Below, piece after piece: positions 15,651 to 23,501 of a DNA stretch of 64,000 bases (positions within the stretch are counted from its first letter, which is position 1; each line of letters starts with the position of its first letter). The DNA comes from Micromonospora andamanensis (GTDB taxonomy: Bacteria; Actinomycetota; Actinomycetes; Mycobacteriales; Micromonosporaceae): the NCBI RefSeq assembly GCF_016863495.1, contig NZ_BOOZ01000024.1, forward strand, positions 62,001-126,000, given 5' to 3'. Made by a program: the position numbers and the translations under genes. The notes under the pieces are model-generated. The model had not been told where the DNA came from. It worked only from the letters and a program-made list of their open reading frames with translations, and did no database searches.

Positions 15651-18020
15651 GTGACGCAGGTGGCGCTACGGCCGACGACGGGCCCCACGGTCGGGGCCAC
15701 CGCGAGGAACAGCCGGATCGCTGTGCGGTATGTGCAGGCCACGGTCGTGGTAGCCGCCCTCGGCACCGCCTGGTGCGTCGCGAACTTCACTGTCGGCGCC
15801 GGCACCGAGGCGCTCGCGTACACATTCGTGCCCGTCGGCGGGTGTTTCGCCGCCGGGTCCGTCGTACATCTGCTCCGCCACGCCGACCTCGACCCGGTCA
15901 CCCGACGCTTCTGGCGCGCGCTTCTCGTCGCGGCGGTCACCATCACGATCGGGTACGGCTGGCTGGCGCTGGACATGCTGACGCACGCCGCCGAGGCCCG
16001 TACGCGAAGCATGCCGTTGCCGGCGGCGGCCTGCGTGGCGATCGGCTTCGTCGTCGCCATCTGGGCTGTCGCCCGGGTGCCCGTGGTCGAGGCCGGCGGC
16101 GTTGAACGATGGCGCATCCTGCTCGACCGCATGATCGCGTTCCTCGGCTGCGCGGCCCTGCTCTGCTACGTCGGGCTGGCCCCGATGTTCTCCTCCGCCG
16201 AGCCGTGGAGCCCGCAGGCGATGGCACTCGTCGGGCTCGCCTTCCTGGTCGCGGTCGGCGCCGCGACGAAGGTGTCCTTCATCGCCGGTGGCCCGGTGGA
16301 TCGCGTCGCCCTGCGCTGCGTCGCGGCCAGCGGCGGCGTCACCGCCGGGATCGTCGCCGTGCTCGCGGTCCGGTACGGATACGTCGCCGCCATCCCCGCC
16401 CAGGCGATCGTGATGCCGCTGACCCCTGTGTTCTTCACCCTCGGTGTCGCGGCACAGTGGCGGGCCGAGTTCGGGACCCGGCGCGATCAGGCCCGCAACG
16501 GCATGCTCCTGCCGTACCTGGCCGTGGTGGCGGTCGACGTGCCGCTGCTCGCGGTCGCGCTCGGCGCCCCCCTGACCTGGCCGGTCCGGGTGGTCCTGAT
16601 CGCCGCGGTGGTGGTGACCGCGCTGGTGAGCGCCCGGCAGTTCATCGCCTACCGGGAGAACGCCCGGCTGCTGCGGAACACCCGCATCCAGGAGGAGCGC
16701 CTCCAGTACGAGGTCAGCCACGACGGTCTCACCGGGCTGGCCAACCGGGTGCTCTTCCGGGACCGCCTCGCCGCCGCGCTCACCGAGACGACACCCGCGT
16801 CGGTGCTCCTGGTCGACCTGGACGACTTCAAGACCGTCAACGACCTGCTCGGGCACGGCGTCGGCGACCGACTGCTGGTCTCGGTCGCCCAGTTGCTGCG
16901 CGCCGAGGTCGGCGACGACGGCCTCCCGGTGCGGGTCGCCGGGGACGAGTTCGCCGTCCTGCTCACCGGCGCGGACGCCGACCCCGAGGAACTGGCCGGC
17001 CGGCTGCTGGCCGCGCTCGACCAACCGATCAGCCAGCACCGCCTACTGGTCCAGGCCAGCATCGGCATCGCGGACGCCGCCCCCGGTGCCACAGTCGACT
17101 CGGTGCTGCGGGACGCGGACGTCGCCATGTACACAGCCAAGCAGCGCGGAAAGGCAGCCTTCGTACGCTACGTGGACGGCATGGGCGAGCCGGTACTGGC
17201 CCACATGCAGCTCGGCGGCGAACTGCGGCGGGCCCTCGACGACAACGAGCTACGTGTCGTCTACCAGCCGATCCTGCGACTCGACGACAACCGGCTGGTC
17301 GGAGTCGAGGCGCTGGTCCGCTGGCACCACCCGATCCGTGGGGTCGTCAGCCCGGCCGAGTTCATCCCGGCCGCCGAGCGGACCGGTCTGATCGTGCCGC
17401 TGGGCCGGTTCGTGCTGCGCGAGACGTGCCGCCAGGCGGCGGCGTGGGCACGGGAGTTCGGGCCGGACGCACTCCGGGAGGCGGGCCTGAACGTCTCCGC
17501 GCGGCAACTGCACGACCCCGACTTCGTCTCCGACGTGACGGCCGCGCTCGTCGACAGCGGGCTACCCTGCGAGCGGCTGGTGCTGGAGGTGACCGAGTCC
17601 GCGGTACTGCGCGGTCAGCAGGTCTCCCGAACCCTCTTCGAACTCGACCGGATGGGGATCCGCCTCTCGCTCGACGACTTCGGCACCGGCGAATCGTCGC
17701 TGAGCCTGCTGCGCGCCTTCCCCGCCTCGATCGTGAAGCTCGACAGGTCCTTCGTCGAGGGCATCGAGATCGACGACGGCCAGGCCGCGGCGGCCGACGC
17801 CCGACAGGCGGTGGCCCGCGCGGTGATCCAACTCGCCCGCGCGCTCGGCCTGGAGACAGTCGCCGAGGGCGTCGAGAGCGCCGAGCAGGTCGCCGTGCTC
17901 CGCGACCTCGGCTACACCCATGGCCAGGGATACTTCCTGGCCCGGCCGATGACCGCCGACGGCATCTCCTGCCTGCTGGCCCGCCAGCGGACCGTGGCGA
18001 CCGTCCAACCGACGACCTGA
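15651..18020 (+). CDS. Membrane GGDEF-EAL cyclic-di-GMP enzyme
   Basis: The 789-residue protein has about eight to ten membrane helices in residues 25-330, a GGDEF domain (about 360-520) and an EAL domain (about 530-785). The cyclase motif reads A430-GDEF, a tolerated variant, and the inhibitory RxxD site upstream of it is absent. The phosphodiesterase motif E553-A-L, DDFGTGESSL and KLDRSF are all present, so c-di-GMP hydrolysis is the safer prediction. GTG 15651 follows a TAGGGT -10-like hexamer by 8 nt and may be leaderless. The signal sensed by the membrane part is unknown. Confidence 0.9.
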   Translation: MTQVALRPTTGPTVGATARNSRIAVRYVQATVVVAALGTAWCVANFTVGAGTEALAYTFVPVGGCFAAGSVVHLLRHADLDPVTRRFWRALLVAAVTITIGYGWLALDMLTHAAEARTRSMPLPAAACVAIGFVVAIWAVARVPVVEAGGVERWRILLDRMIAFLGCAALLCYVGLAPMFSSAEPWSPQAMALVGLAFLVAVGAATKVSFIAGGPVDRVALRCVAASGGVTAGIVAVLAVRYGYVAAIPAQAIVMPLTPVFFTLGVAAQWRAEFGTRRDQARNGMLLPYLAVVAVDVPLLAVALGAPLTWPVRVVLIAAVVVTALVSARQFIAYRENARLLRNTRIQEERLQYEVSHDGLTGLANRVLFRDRLAAALTETTPASVLLVDLDDFKTVNDLLGHGVGDRLLVSVAQLLRAEVGDDGLPVRVAGDEFAVLLTGADADPEELAGRLLAALDQPISQHRLLVQASIGIADAAPGATVDSVLRDADVAMYTAKQRGKAAFVRYVDGMGEPVLAHMQLGGELRRALDDNELRVVYQPILRLDDNRLVGVEALVRWHHPIRGVVSPAEFIPAAERTGLIVPLGRFVLRETCRQAAAWAREFGPDALREAGLNVSARQLHDPDFVSDVTAALVDSGLPCERLVLEVTESAVLRGQQVSRTLFELDRMGIRLSLDDFGTGESSLSLLRAFPASIVKLDRSFVEGIEIDDGQAAAADARQAVARAVIQLARALGLETVAEGVESAEQVAVLRDLGYTHGQGYFLARPMTADGISCLLARQRTVATVQPTT

Positions 18021-18083
18021 GACGGGGACTGGCGGGCCAATCTGGTGGGGCGGCAGATAGAGCGCTGGTCGGATACTGGCCGG

Positions 18084-18650
18084 ATGGTGGAAGAACAGGG
18101 CACCGGATCGACGCGGTGGACGATCCACGGTGAGCGGGTGGTGGATGGTGGCCGGCGGGCGCGGTTGAGCATCGCTGATGTGGAGTTGCCGGATGGGGTC
18201 CGCTTCGAGCAGTACGTGATTCGGGCTCCTCGGTCGGCGATGGTCGCGGTGCTCGACGGTCGGGAGCGGCTGTTGCTGATGCGGCGGCACCGGTTCGTGT
18301 TCGACCGTTGGGTGTGGGAGCTGCCCGGTGGCTACGTCGATGAAGGGGAAGATCCGGCAACGTGCGCGGTCCGGGAGGTTGAGGAGGAGACCGGTTGGCG
18401 TCCGGGTGCGGTGGAGCCGCTGCTGTCGTTCCAGCCATGGGTAGCGACCGCAGACGCGGAGAACCTGCTGTTTCTTGCCCGCGATGCGGAGCACATCGGT
18501 GCTCCGGTGGACATCAACGAGGCCGAGCAGGTCGCCTGGATCCCGCTGGAGGAGGCCCGGCATCTCGTCTCCCAGGGCGAGATCGTGGGTGCCGGTACGG
18601 TCATTGCGGTTCTGGACCTGGTCGCGCGTAAGGCTCACGGCGATTTGTAG
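18084..18650 (+). CDS. NUDIX hydrolase, ADP-ribose pyrophosphatase-like
   Basis: The 188-residue protein carries an intact Nudix box, G-YVDEG-E-DPATCAV-REVEEETGW, at about residues 93-116, preceded by RHRFVFDRWVWELPGG as in ADP-ribose pyrophosphatases. It would hydrolyse a nucleoside diphosphate linked to another moiety. ATG 18084 is used; GTG 18045 in the same frame cannot be excluded. Its stop lies directly against the stop of the convergent XRE/TPR gene, with no spacer at all. Codons here and in the neighbour are a little less GC-biased than in the flanking housekeeping genes. Confidence 0.85.
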   Translation: MVEEQGTGSTRWTIHGERVVDGGRRARLSIADVELPDGVRFEQYVIRAPRSAMVAVLDGRERLLLMRRHRFVFDRWVWELPGGYVDEGEDPATCAVREVEEETGWRPGAVEPLLSFQPWVATADAENLLFLARDAEHIGAPVDINEAEQVAWIPLEEARHLVSQGEIVGAGTVIAVLDLVARKAHGDL

Positions 18651-20072
18651 TCAGCGGCGCTGCCCGAGCGCCGCGTCGATGCGGTTGATGAGGTTGCGGA
18701 CTGTCAGTCGCAGGCGGTGCGCCATAAGGTCCGTTTGCAGGTCACGTACGTAGCGGACGGCGCGGGCGGACTTCAGTTGCGTGGTCAGGGTGAGGGCTTG
18801 GCCGCCGATGACGCTGGCGCGGTCGGGCTCGCCGTGGCGGACCTGGATGGTGGCCAGGAGTGCGAGGTTGAAGGCTTTGCCGCGTATGTAGCGCTCGTCC
18901 ATGCGCAGGGATCGCGCGGCGAAGCGTTCGGCTTGGCGGTGTTGGCCGAGGGCGGTGAAGCAGTGGCCGAACTTGGCTGACAGGTATGCCTCGTCGAAGT
19001 ACCCGAGCCACTGCGGGTCGCCGCTGCGGTCAGCTCGGTCGAGGGCTTGTTCCGCCTGGTGCAAGGCGGTGGCGCAGGCGGACGCGTCGCGGGCGACGGC
19101 GTGGGCATGGGCTTCCATGACCAGCGCCTCGGCGGTCAGCACGGTGATTCCGGCGCGGTGTGCGGTGTGTCGGGCTGCGCGGGCGAGGTCGACGCCGATG
19201 GCGGTGTGGCCGAGATAGGTCGCTTGGTGACTCATCGCGGCGAGGATTTCGGCACCCAGGCCGGGATCGTCGGCGGTGCGGGCCAATTCGAGGGCATGGG
19301 TGAGGTATCGCTGGGCGAGGCCGTGTTCGGCCATGTCGTACGCCTGCCAGCCGGCGAGCTGCGTCAACTCGGCGACGGCGGTCAGCAACTTGCGGCCGGT
19401 CGGTGGGTCGTATCGACCCTCGGTCAGCAGGGGCGTGACCTCCTGGTGGAGGTAACGGGTGACCTTGTCACAGGCGTGGCCCCCGCCAAACTGGTTGTCG
19501 AGTCGCCGGTACGTGGCGGTCATCACGCGGATGGTGTCGATATCGGGCTGACCGACCGTTCGTCGACCCTCCTGTGCGACGGGTTGCGGGTTGGTGGCGG
19601 TGAACCAGCGCAGCGCGGGCAGGGTGTACGCGGCAGAGCTGAACACTGTCTGACGGAGGACTTCTCGACGGTTCACGTCGCCTTCCCACAACTGTGCGGC
19701 AGCGCGCACATCCTCGCGCCAGGATCGGTTGACCGGCACGTCACTCTGCCGGCCGTCCCAACGGTGAGCCATGTCAGGGCGACATGACCGCTGGCGCGGC
19801 GCGAGACCGAGCGTCATCCGTGACTCGTCGGGCATACCGCAGCCGTCGGCGATCCGCTCCAACACGTCGATCGACGTGACCTTCCGGCCGGCGATGATAC
19901 GACTGACGTAACCCTGCTCCAAGCCGACGGCAGCACCGATGCGGGTCTGACTCGCCCCGGTGTGCCGGGAGAGCAGCCGAAACAACGTCCCAACATCGCG
20001 GGCAGCCAGTGCCGCACGTATGTCCTCCCGCGACCAGAGGTCATCAGGAATCCGGAGATGATTGAACGGCAC
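18651..20072 (-). CDS. XRE-family regulator with TPR-like C-terminus
   Basis: The 473-residue protein has an N-terminal region (LWSREDIRAALAARD) followed by an XRE helix-turn-helix at about 35-85 (ASQTRIGAAVGLEQGYVSRI) and then alpha-helical TPR-like repeats over about 180-465. Such actinobacterial regulators are linked to development and signalling, but ligand and targets are generally unknown. It is divergent from a five-gene chain of micro-ORFs. CATGTC-N5-GACATG palindromes lie in the divergent region (20155-20171) and inside its own coding sequence (19770-19786), suggesting autoregulation. Confidence 0.82.
   Translation of the reverse strand: MPFNHLRIPDDLWSREDIRAALAARDVGTLFRLLSRHTGASQTRIGAAVGLEQGYVSRIIAGRKVTSIDVLERIADGCGMPDESRMTLGLAPRQRSCRPDMAHRWDGRQSDVPVNRSWREDVRAAAQLWEGDVNRREVLRQTVFSSAAYTLPALRWFTATNPQPVAQEGRRTVGQPDIDTIRVMTATYRRLDNQFGGGHACDKVTRYLHQEVTPLLTEGRYDPPTGRKLLTAVAELTQLAGWQAYDMAEHGLAQRYLTHALELARTADDPGLGAEILAAMSHQATYLGHTAIGVDLARAARHTAHRAGITVLTAEALVMEAHAHAVARDASACATALHQAEQALDRADRSGDPQWLGYFDEAYLSAKFGHCFTALGQHRQAERFAARSLRMDERYIRGKAFNLALLATIQVRHGEPDRASVIGGQALTLTTQLKSARAVRYVRDLQTDLMAHRLRLTVRNLINRIDAALGQRR
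19770..19786. promoter_or_regulatory. Intragenic CATGTC-N5-GACATG site
   Basis: CATGTCAGGGCGACATG has the same half-sites, spacer length and following ACC as the perfect palindrome at 20155-20171. It lies about 290 nt inside the XRE gene and may be a second regulator site. Confidence 0.35.
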
Positions 20073-20154
20073 AGCGACTCCAGCGTCGTCGGGCGACTAC
20101 TCATGGTGCTCAATCCGGAGCCTAGGGCTGCCGTCCGGACAGGTCGAGGCAGCG

Positions 20155-20171
20155 CATGTCACCGTGACATG
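20155..20171. promoter_or_regulatory. Perfect palindrome in the XRE / micro-ORF divergent region
   Basis: CATGTCACCGTGACATG is a perfect palindrome (8+1+8). It lies 83 bp before the XRE start and 49 bp before the first micro-ORF, a good position for an operator acting on both transcripts. Confidence 0.55.
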
Positions 20172-20219
20172 ACCAGCCGACATGGCCGCCACAGCTAGTC
20201 CAGCGGAATCGTCTCGCAC

Positions 20220-20333
20220 ATGAACGTCGACGCCGACAACACGCTGAACCTGGCATGGGCAGGCTGCTTCCAAGGCCCAGAAGCTCTCATCGGATCCGCC
20301 CTCCCGACGCTGATCGAGGAGGCGGAACTGTGA
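20220..20333 (+). CDS. Micro-ORF 1 of XRE-linked operon (37 aa)
   Basis: A 37-codon frame opening with ATG 20220 (MNVDADNTLNLAWAG) and ending in an acidic IEEAEL tail. Its TGA overlaps the GTG of the next gene (GTGA). No family was recognised. The frame upstream is closed by a TAG at 20196, and the next gene's Shine-Dalgarno GAGGAGG lies inside it. It is credible mainly because the following four genes continue the same overlap pattern. Confidence 0.45.
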   Translation: MNVDADNTLNLAWAGCFQGPEALIGSALPTLIEEAEL

Positions 20334-20557
20334 CGCTCCGATCGCACCTGCACGGACTGATGCGATGGCTGCTGCGGCGTCCTGCAGCGCCACCACCGCC
20401 GGGGACCGGACAGCGGTACCAGGACGTCGAGCAGGCGGCAGCGCAACAACGGCTGCTCGACCGCGCAGCACGCCTGCAACCCGACGGCAGTCCTGAGCGG
20501 CCGTGGGAAACGCCCGGCAAGCCAGCCAGCAGACCTCAGCCGGGGAAGCTCCGTTGA
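20330..20557 (+). CDS. Small hypothetical protein, gene 2 of XRE-linked operon (75 aa)
   Basis: A 75-residue basic protein starting with GTG 20330, which has an excellent Shine-Dalgarno GAGGAGG 7 nt upstream. An N-terminal amphipathic stretch (LRSHLHGLMRWLLRR) is followed by a proline run, a helical QDVEQAAAQQRLLDRAARL segment and a Pro-rich tail. No family was recognised. Both ends overlap the neighbours by 4 nt (GTGA, TTGA), so it is translationally coupled on both sides. The amphipathic N-terminus could associate with membranes or a partner protein. Confidence 0.6.
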   Translation: MTLRSHLHGLMRWLLRRPAAPPPPGTGQRYQDVEQAAAQQRLLDRAARLQPDGSPERPWETPGKPASRPQPGKLR

Positions 20558-20784
20558 GCCGATCCGTGTCCGACTCATTCGGACGGGCGGCTTCGAGCAG
20601 GCGGCGCGTCTCGTACGACGAGTACCTGTCGGCCACCGCGTTGACCTTCGCCCGACGGCATCGGCCGGTCTGGTCCTGGCAGCTCTGGCGGCGCGTCTGC
20701 CGCTGCGGAGCCGACCTGCCGTGTCGTGCCCGACACCGTATCCCGATCAACCGGGGTCACTGGCCGCAGGAGAACAAGCAGTGA
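20554..20784 (+). CDS. Small Cys-containing hypothetical protein, gene 3 (76 aa)
   Basis: A 76-residue protein starting with TTG 20554, which overlaps the preceding stop (TTGA). It contains RRVSYDEYLSATALTFARRH and then C49-x-C51-x5-C57-x3-H61, a compact set of possible zinc ligands. No family was recognised. It ends in GTGA with the next gene. GTG 20566 is an alternative start, but the 4-nt overlap pattern favours TTG. Confidence 0.6.
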   Translation: MSRSVSDSFGRAASSRRRVSYDEYLSATALTFARRHRPVWSWQLWRRVCRCGADLPCRARHRIPINRGHWPQENKQ

Positions 20785-20960
20785 TCGGCGGCCCGGAGCA
20801 GATGATCCTCGTGGTGCACGTACGAGGGCTCGATGGCATGTGCGCCGGATGCCGGGCGTGGTGGTCACGGCTGTCGCCGTACCCCTGCTGGCAGGTGGAG
20901 TGGGCGACCAGTCGGCAGGCTCACGCGAGTGTCGCCCGGTTTCTGGGCGGTGTGCGGTGA
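20781..20960 (+). CDS. Small Cys-containing hypothetical protein, gene 4 (59 aa)
   Basis: A 59-residue protein starting with GTG 20781, with AGGAGA 9 nt upstream. It reads like a short beta strand (QMILVVHVRG) followed by C21-AG-C24 and a later C36, with several Trp (CRAWWSRL, CWQVEW). No family was recognised; zinc or iron binding is possible but has only three Cys ligands. It overlaps genes on both sides by 4 nt. Confidence 0.6.
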   Translation: MIGGPEQMILVVHVRGLDGMCAGCRAWWSRLSPYPCWQVEWATSRQAHASVARFLGGVR

Positions 20961-21103
20961 GCACCCACGGCCCGGTGCTGCCGATCTGGAGCTGCGGCGG
21001 CTGCGACCTGCCCTGGCCGTGCCCCACGCGGCGGCGGGAGCTGCGCGCGGAGTACGCCGACGCGCCGGTGTCGCTATCTTGGACAGTTTCCGTTAGCCGC
21101 TAA
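20957..21103 (+). CDS. Small Cys-containing hypothetical protein, gene 5 (48 aa)
   Basis: A 48-residue protein starting with GTG 20957 in the GTGA overlap. It contains W-S-C13-GG-C16-DLPWP-C22, again a short Cys cluster. The stop codon (21101-21103) falls inside the long hairpin at 21079-21117, so the last codons are part of the stem. No family was recognised. Confidence 0.5.
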   Translation: MSTHGPVLPIWSCGGCDLPWPCPTRRRELRAEYADAPVSLSWTVSVSR

Positions 21104-21117
21104 CGGAAACCGTCCAA
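21079..21117 (+). terminator. Long hairpin closing the micro-ORF operon
   Basis: TTGGACAGTTTCCGTTAG (21079-21096) pairs with CTAACGGAAACCGTCCAA (21100-21117), 17 of 18 positions plus one G-U, with a CCG loop. It overlaps the end of micro-gene 5. It may terminate transcription, or be a protein-binding palindrome; there is no U-tract. Confidence 0.5.
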
Positions 21118-21160
21118 CATTTCGCATCCGCGTCTCATCCGCTGAGAAGCCGGACCACGC

Positions 21161-23347
21161 CTAGTGGAAGAAGTGGCGGGTGCCGGTGAGGTACATCGTG
21201 ACGTCGGCCCGCTTGCAGGCGTCGATCACCTCTTCGTCGCGGATGGAGCCGCCGGGCTGGACGATCGCCCGGATGCCGGCCTCGATGAGGATCTGCGGGC
21301 CGTCGGCGAACGGGAAGAACGCGTCCGAGGCGGCCACCGCGCCGCGCGCCCGGTCGGCACCGGCCCGGCTGACCGCCAGGCGGGCCGAGTCCACCCGGTT
21401 GACCTGCCCCATTCCGACGCCGACAGTGGCGCCGTCCCGGGCCAGCAGGATGGCGTTGCTCTTCACCGCGCGTACCGCCCGCCAGGCGAAGGCCAGGTCG
21501 GCAAGGGTCGCCACGTCGGCCGGCTCGCCGGTGGCCAGCCGCCAGGTGGTCGGGTCGTCGCCCTCGGCGTCGATCGCGTCGCGCTGCTGCACCAGTACGC
21601 CGCCGGTGACCTGCCGCCACTCGGCCGGACGCGGCCGGACGTCAGGCGCGCGCAGCAGCCGGATGTTCTTCTTGGCCTGGAGCGTCTCGACCGCACCGGC
21701 TTCGTAACCGGGTGCCACCACGACCTCGGTGAAGATCTCGGCGATCTGCCCGGCCAGTTCCACGGTGACCGGCCGGTTGACGGCGATGACCCCGCCGAAG
21801 GCGGAGACCGGGTCGCAGGCGTGCGCCTTACGGTGCGCCTCCGCCACGTCCGCACCGACCGCGATGCCGCACGGGTTGGCGTGCTTGATGATGGCCACCG
21901 CGGGCTGGTCGGCGAAGTCGTTGGCGGCCCGCCAGGCGGCGTCCGCGTCGACGTAGTTGTTGTACGACATCTCCTTGCCGTGCAGCTGCTCGGCCTGGGC
22001 CAGCCCCGCCGGACCGGCCGGGTCGGTGTAGAGGGCGGCGGCCTGGTGCGGGTTCTCGCCGTAGCGCAGCACCGACTGCCGGCGCAACGCCAGGCCGGCG
22101 AAGTGCGGCCAGCCGTCGGCGGCCGGGGCCACCGACGCGGCGAACCACTCGGCGACAGCCACGTCGTACTCGGCGATGTCGGCGAAGGCGCGGGCGGCCA
22201 GCGCCCGACGCTGCGCCAGGGTGAAGCCACCGCCGTCGAGGGCGGCCAGCAGCATCGGGTACGCGCCCGGATCGGTGACCACGGCCACCGAGGCGTGGTT
22301 CTTGGCGGCGGCCCGGACCATCGCCGGCCCGCCGATGTCGATCTGCTCGACGCACTCGTCCTGACCGGCGCCGGAGGCGACGGTGTCCTGGAACGGGTAC
22401 AGATTGGACACCAGCAGGTCGATCCCGACGATGCGGTGCTCGTCGAGCTGAGCGGTGTGCGCGTCCTTGCGCCTGTCGGCGAGGAGCCCGCCGTGGATGG
22501 CCGGGTGCAGGGTCTTCACCCGCCCGTCGAGGATCTCCGGGAAGCCGGTCACCTGCTCCACCGGGGTCACCGGCACCCCGACGGCGGCGATCGTCGAGGC
22601 GGTGCTGCCGGTGGAGACGATCTCCACACCGGACGCGTGCAGCGCCGTGGCCAGTTCGGCCAGGCCGGTCTTGTCGTAGACGCTGACAAGTGCGCGCCGG
22701 ATCGGGCGTCGCCCGTCCTGGATGGAGTTCACTCCGACCGTGACCTTTCTTCCGGTGATCGTCCAACCTTCACGGACCAGCCGGCCCACCTGCTCGACGA
22801 GCTGGGCCCGCTCCGCTTCCTTGATGCGTTCGGTGAGCGTGTCGACATCGTCGTCGTCGCGTACCGGCACCGCCACCTGCGCGACGATCGGGCCGGTGTC
22901 CATCCCGGCGTCGACGAGGAAGAGGGTCGCCCCGGTCACCTTCACCCCGTAGGCGAGGGCGTCGCGTGGGCCGTGGATGCCGGGGAACGCCGGCAACAGG
23001 GTGTTGTGCGTGTTGAGGTACCGGTCGCCGAAGGCAGCGAGGAAACGCGGACCGACAAGCTTCAGGAACCCGGCCGAGATGACCAGATCGGGTCGGTGCT
23101 CGGCGACCTGCGCGGTGAGCGCGGCGTCCCACTGGTCGCGGTCCGGATGGTCCTTGACCCGCTCGACGAAGGTCGGCACCCCGGCTGCGGCGGCCCGGTC
23201 CAGGCCCGCGATCCCGTCGCGGTCCGCCCCGACCGCGACCACCCGTGCCCCGTACGCCGGGTCGGCGGTCGCGTCCAGCAGAGCCTGAAGGTTGCTTCCG
23301 GAACCGGAGACAAGGACGACGATACGGGCGGACTGGGTCACCGGCAC
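21161..23347 (-). CDS. purH: PurN-PurH in one frame: GAR formyltransferase fused to AICAR formyltransferase/IMP cyclohydrolase
   Basis: One uninterrupted 728-residue frame. Residues 1-205 are PurN (GSGSNLQALL, the catalytic NTHNTLLPAFPG region, DAGMDTGP), which formylates glycinamide ribonucleotide. Residues about 206-728 are PurH, with the cyclohydrolase MGS-like domain (ALVSVYDKTGL, VSTGSTAST) and the AICAR transformylase motif KHANPCGIA. Lengths match separate PurN plus PurH with no linker. A GTG at 22732 could restart PurH, with a possible AAAGG site 10 nt before it, so either a fusion or two coupled products is possible. Together they carry out de novo purine steps 3, 9 and 10. Confidence 0.9.
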   Translation of the reverse strand: MPVTQSARIVVLVSGSGSNLQALLDATADPAYGARVVAVGADRDGIAGLDRAAAAGVPTFVERVKDHPDRDQWDAALTAQVAEHRPDLVISAGFLKLVGPRFLAAFGDRYLNTHNTLLPAFPGIHGPRDALAYGVKVTGATLFLVDAGMDTGPIVAQVAVPVRDDDDVDTLTERIKEAERAQLVEQVGRLVREGWTITGRKVTVGVNSIQDGRRPIRRALVSVYDKTGLAELATALHASGVEIVSTGSTASTIAAVGVPVTPVEQVTGFPEILDGRVKTLHPAIHGGLLADRRKDAHTAQLDEHRIVGIDLLVSNLYPFQDTVASGAGQDECVEQIDIGGPAMVRAAAKNHASVAVVTDPGAYPMLLAALDGGGFTLAQRRALAARAFADIAEYDVAVAEWFAASVAPAADGWPHFAGLALRRQSVLRYGENPHQAAALYTDPAGPAGLAQAEQLHGKEMSYNNYVDADAAWRAANDFADQPAVAIIKHANPCGIAVGADVAEAHRKAHACDPVSAFGGVIAVNRPVTVELAGQIAEIFTEVVVAPGYEAGAVETLQAKKNIRLLRAPDVRPRPAEWRQVTGGVLVQQRDAIDAEGDDPTTWRLATGEPADVATLADLAFAWRAVRAVKSNAILLARDGATVGVGMGQVNRVDSARLAVSRAGADRARGAVAASDAFFPFADGPQILIEAGIRAIVQPGGSIRDEEVIDACKRADVTMYLTGTRHFFH

Positions 23348-23501
23348 ACCCTATCCGGCCGGCGGCCGGTGCCCATCCGCTGGGCAGCGCGGCGTCGCGC
23401 ACCTGCCGGACTGGCCTGGACCGGGTACGCTGCCGGTCGCTTGGGACCGGCGCGTGTCCGGCCCGCACCCGTCAGCGCACAACCGTGAGGAGCATGTCGT
23501 C

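Noticed and set aside
18084..21117. NUDIX, XRE regulator and micro-genes as an integrated mobile element (AICE-like)
   Set aside because: Some actinomycete integrative elements carry NUDIX and XRE genes, but no integrase, replication or transfer gene, tRNA or attachment-site repeat was seen, so this remains unsupported.
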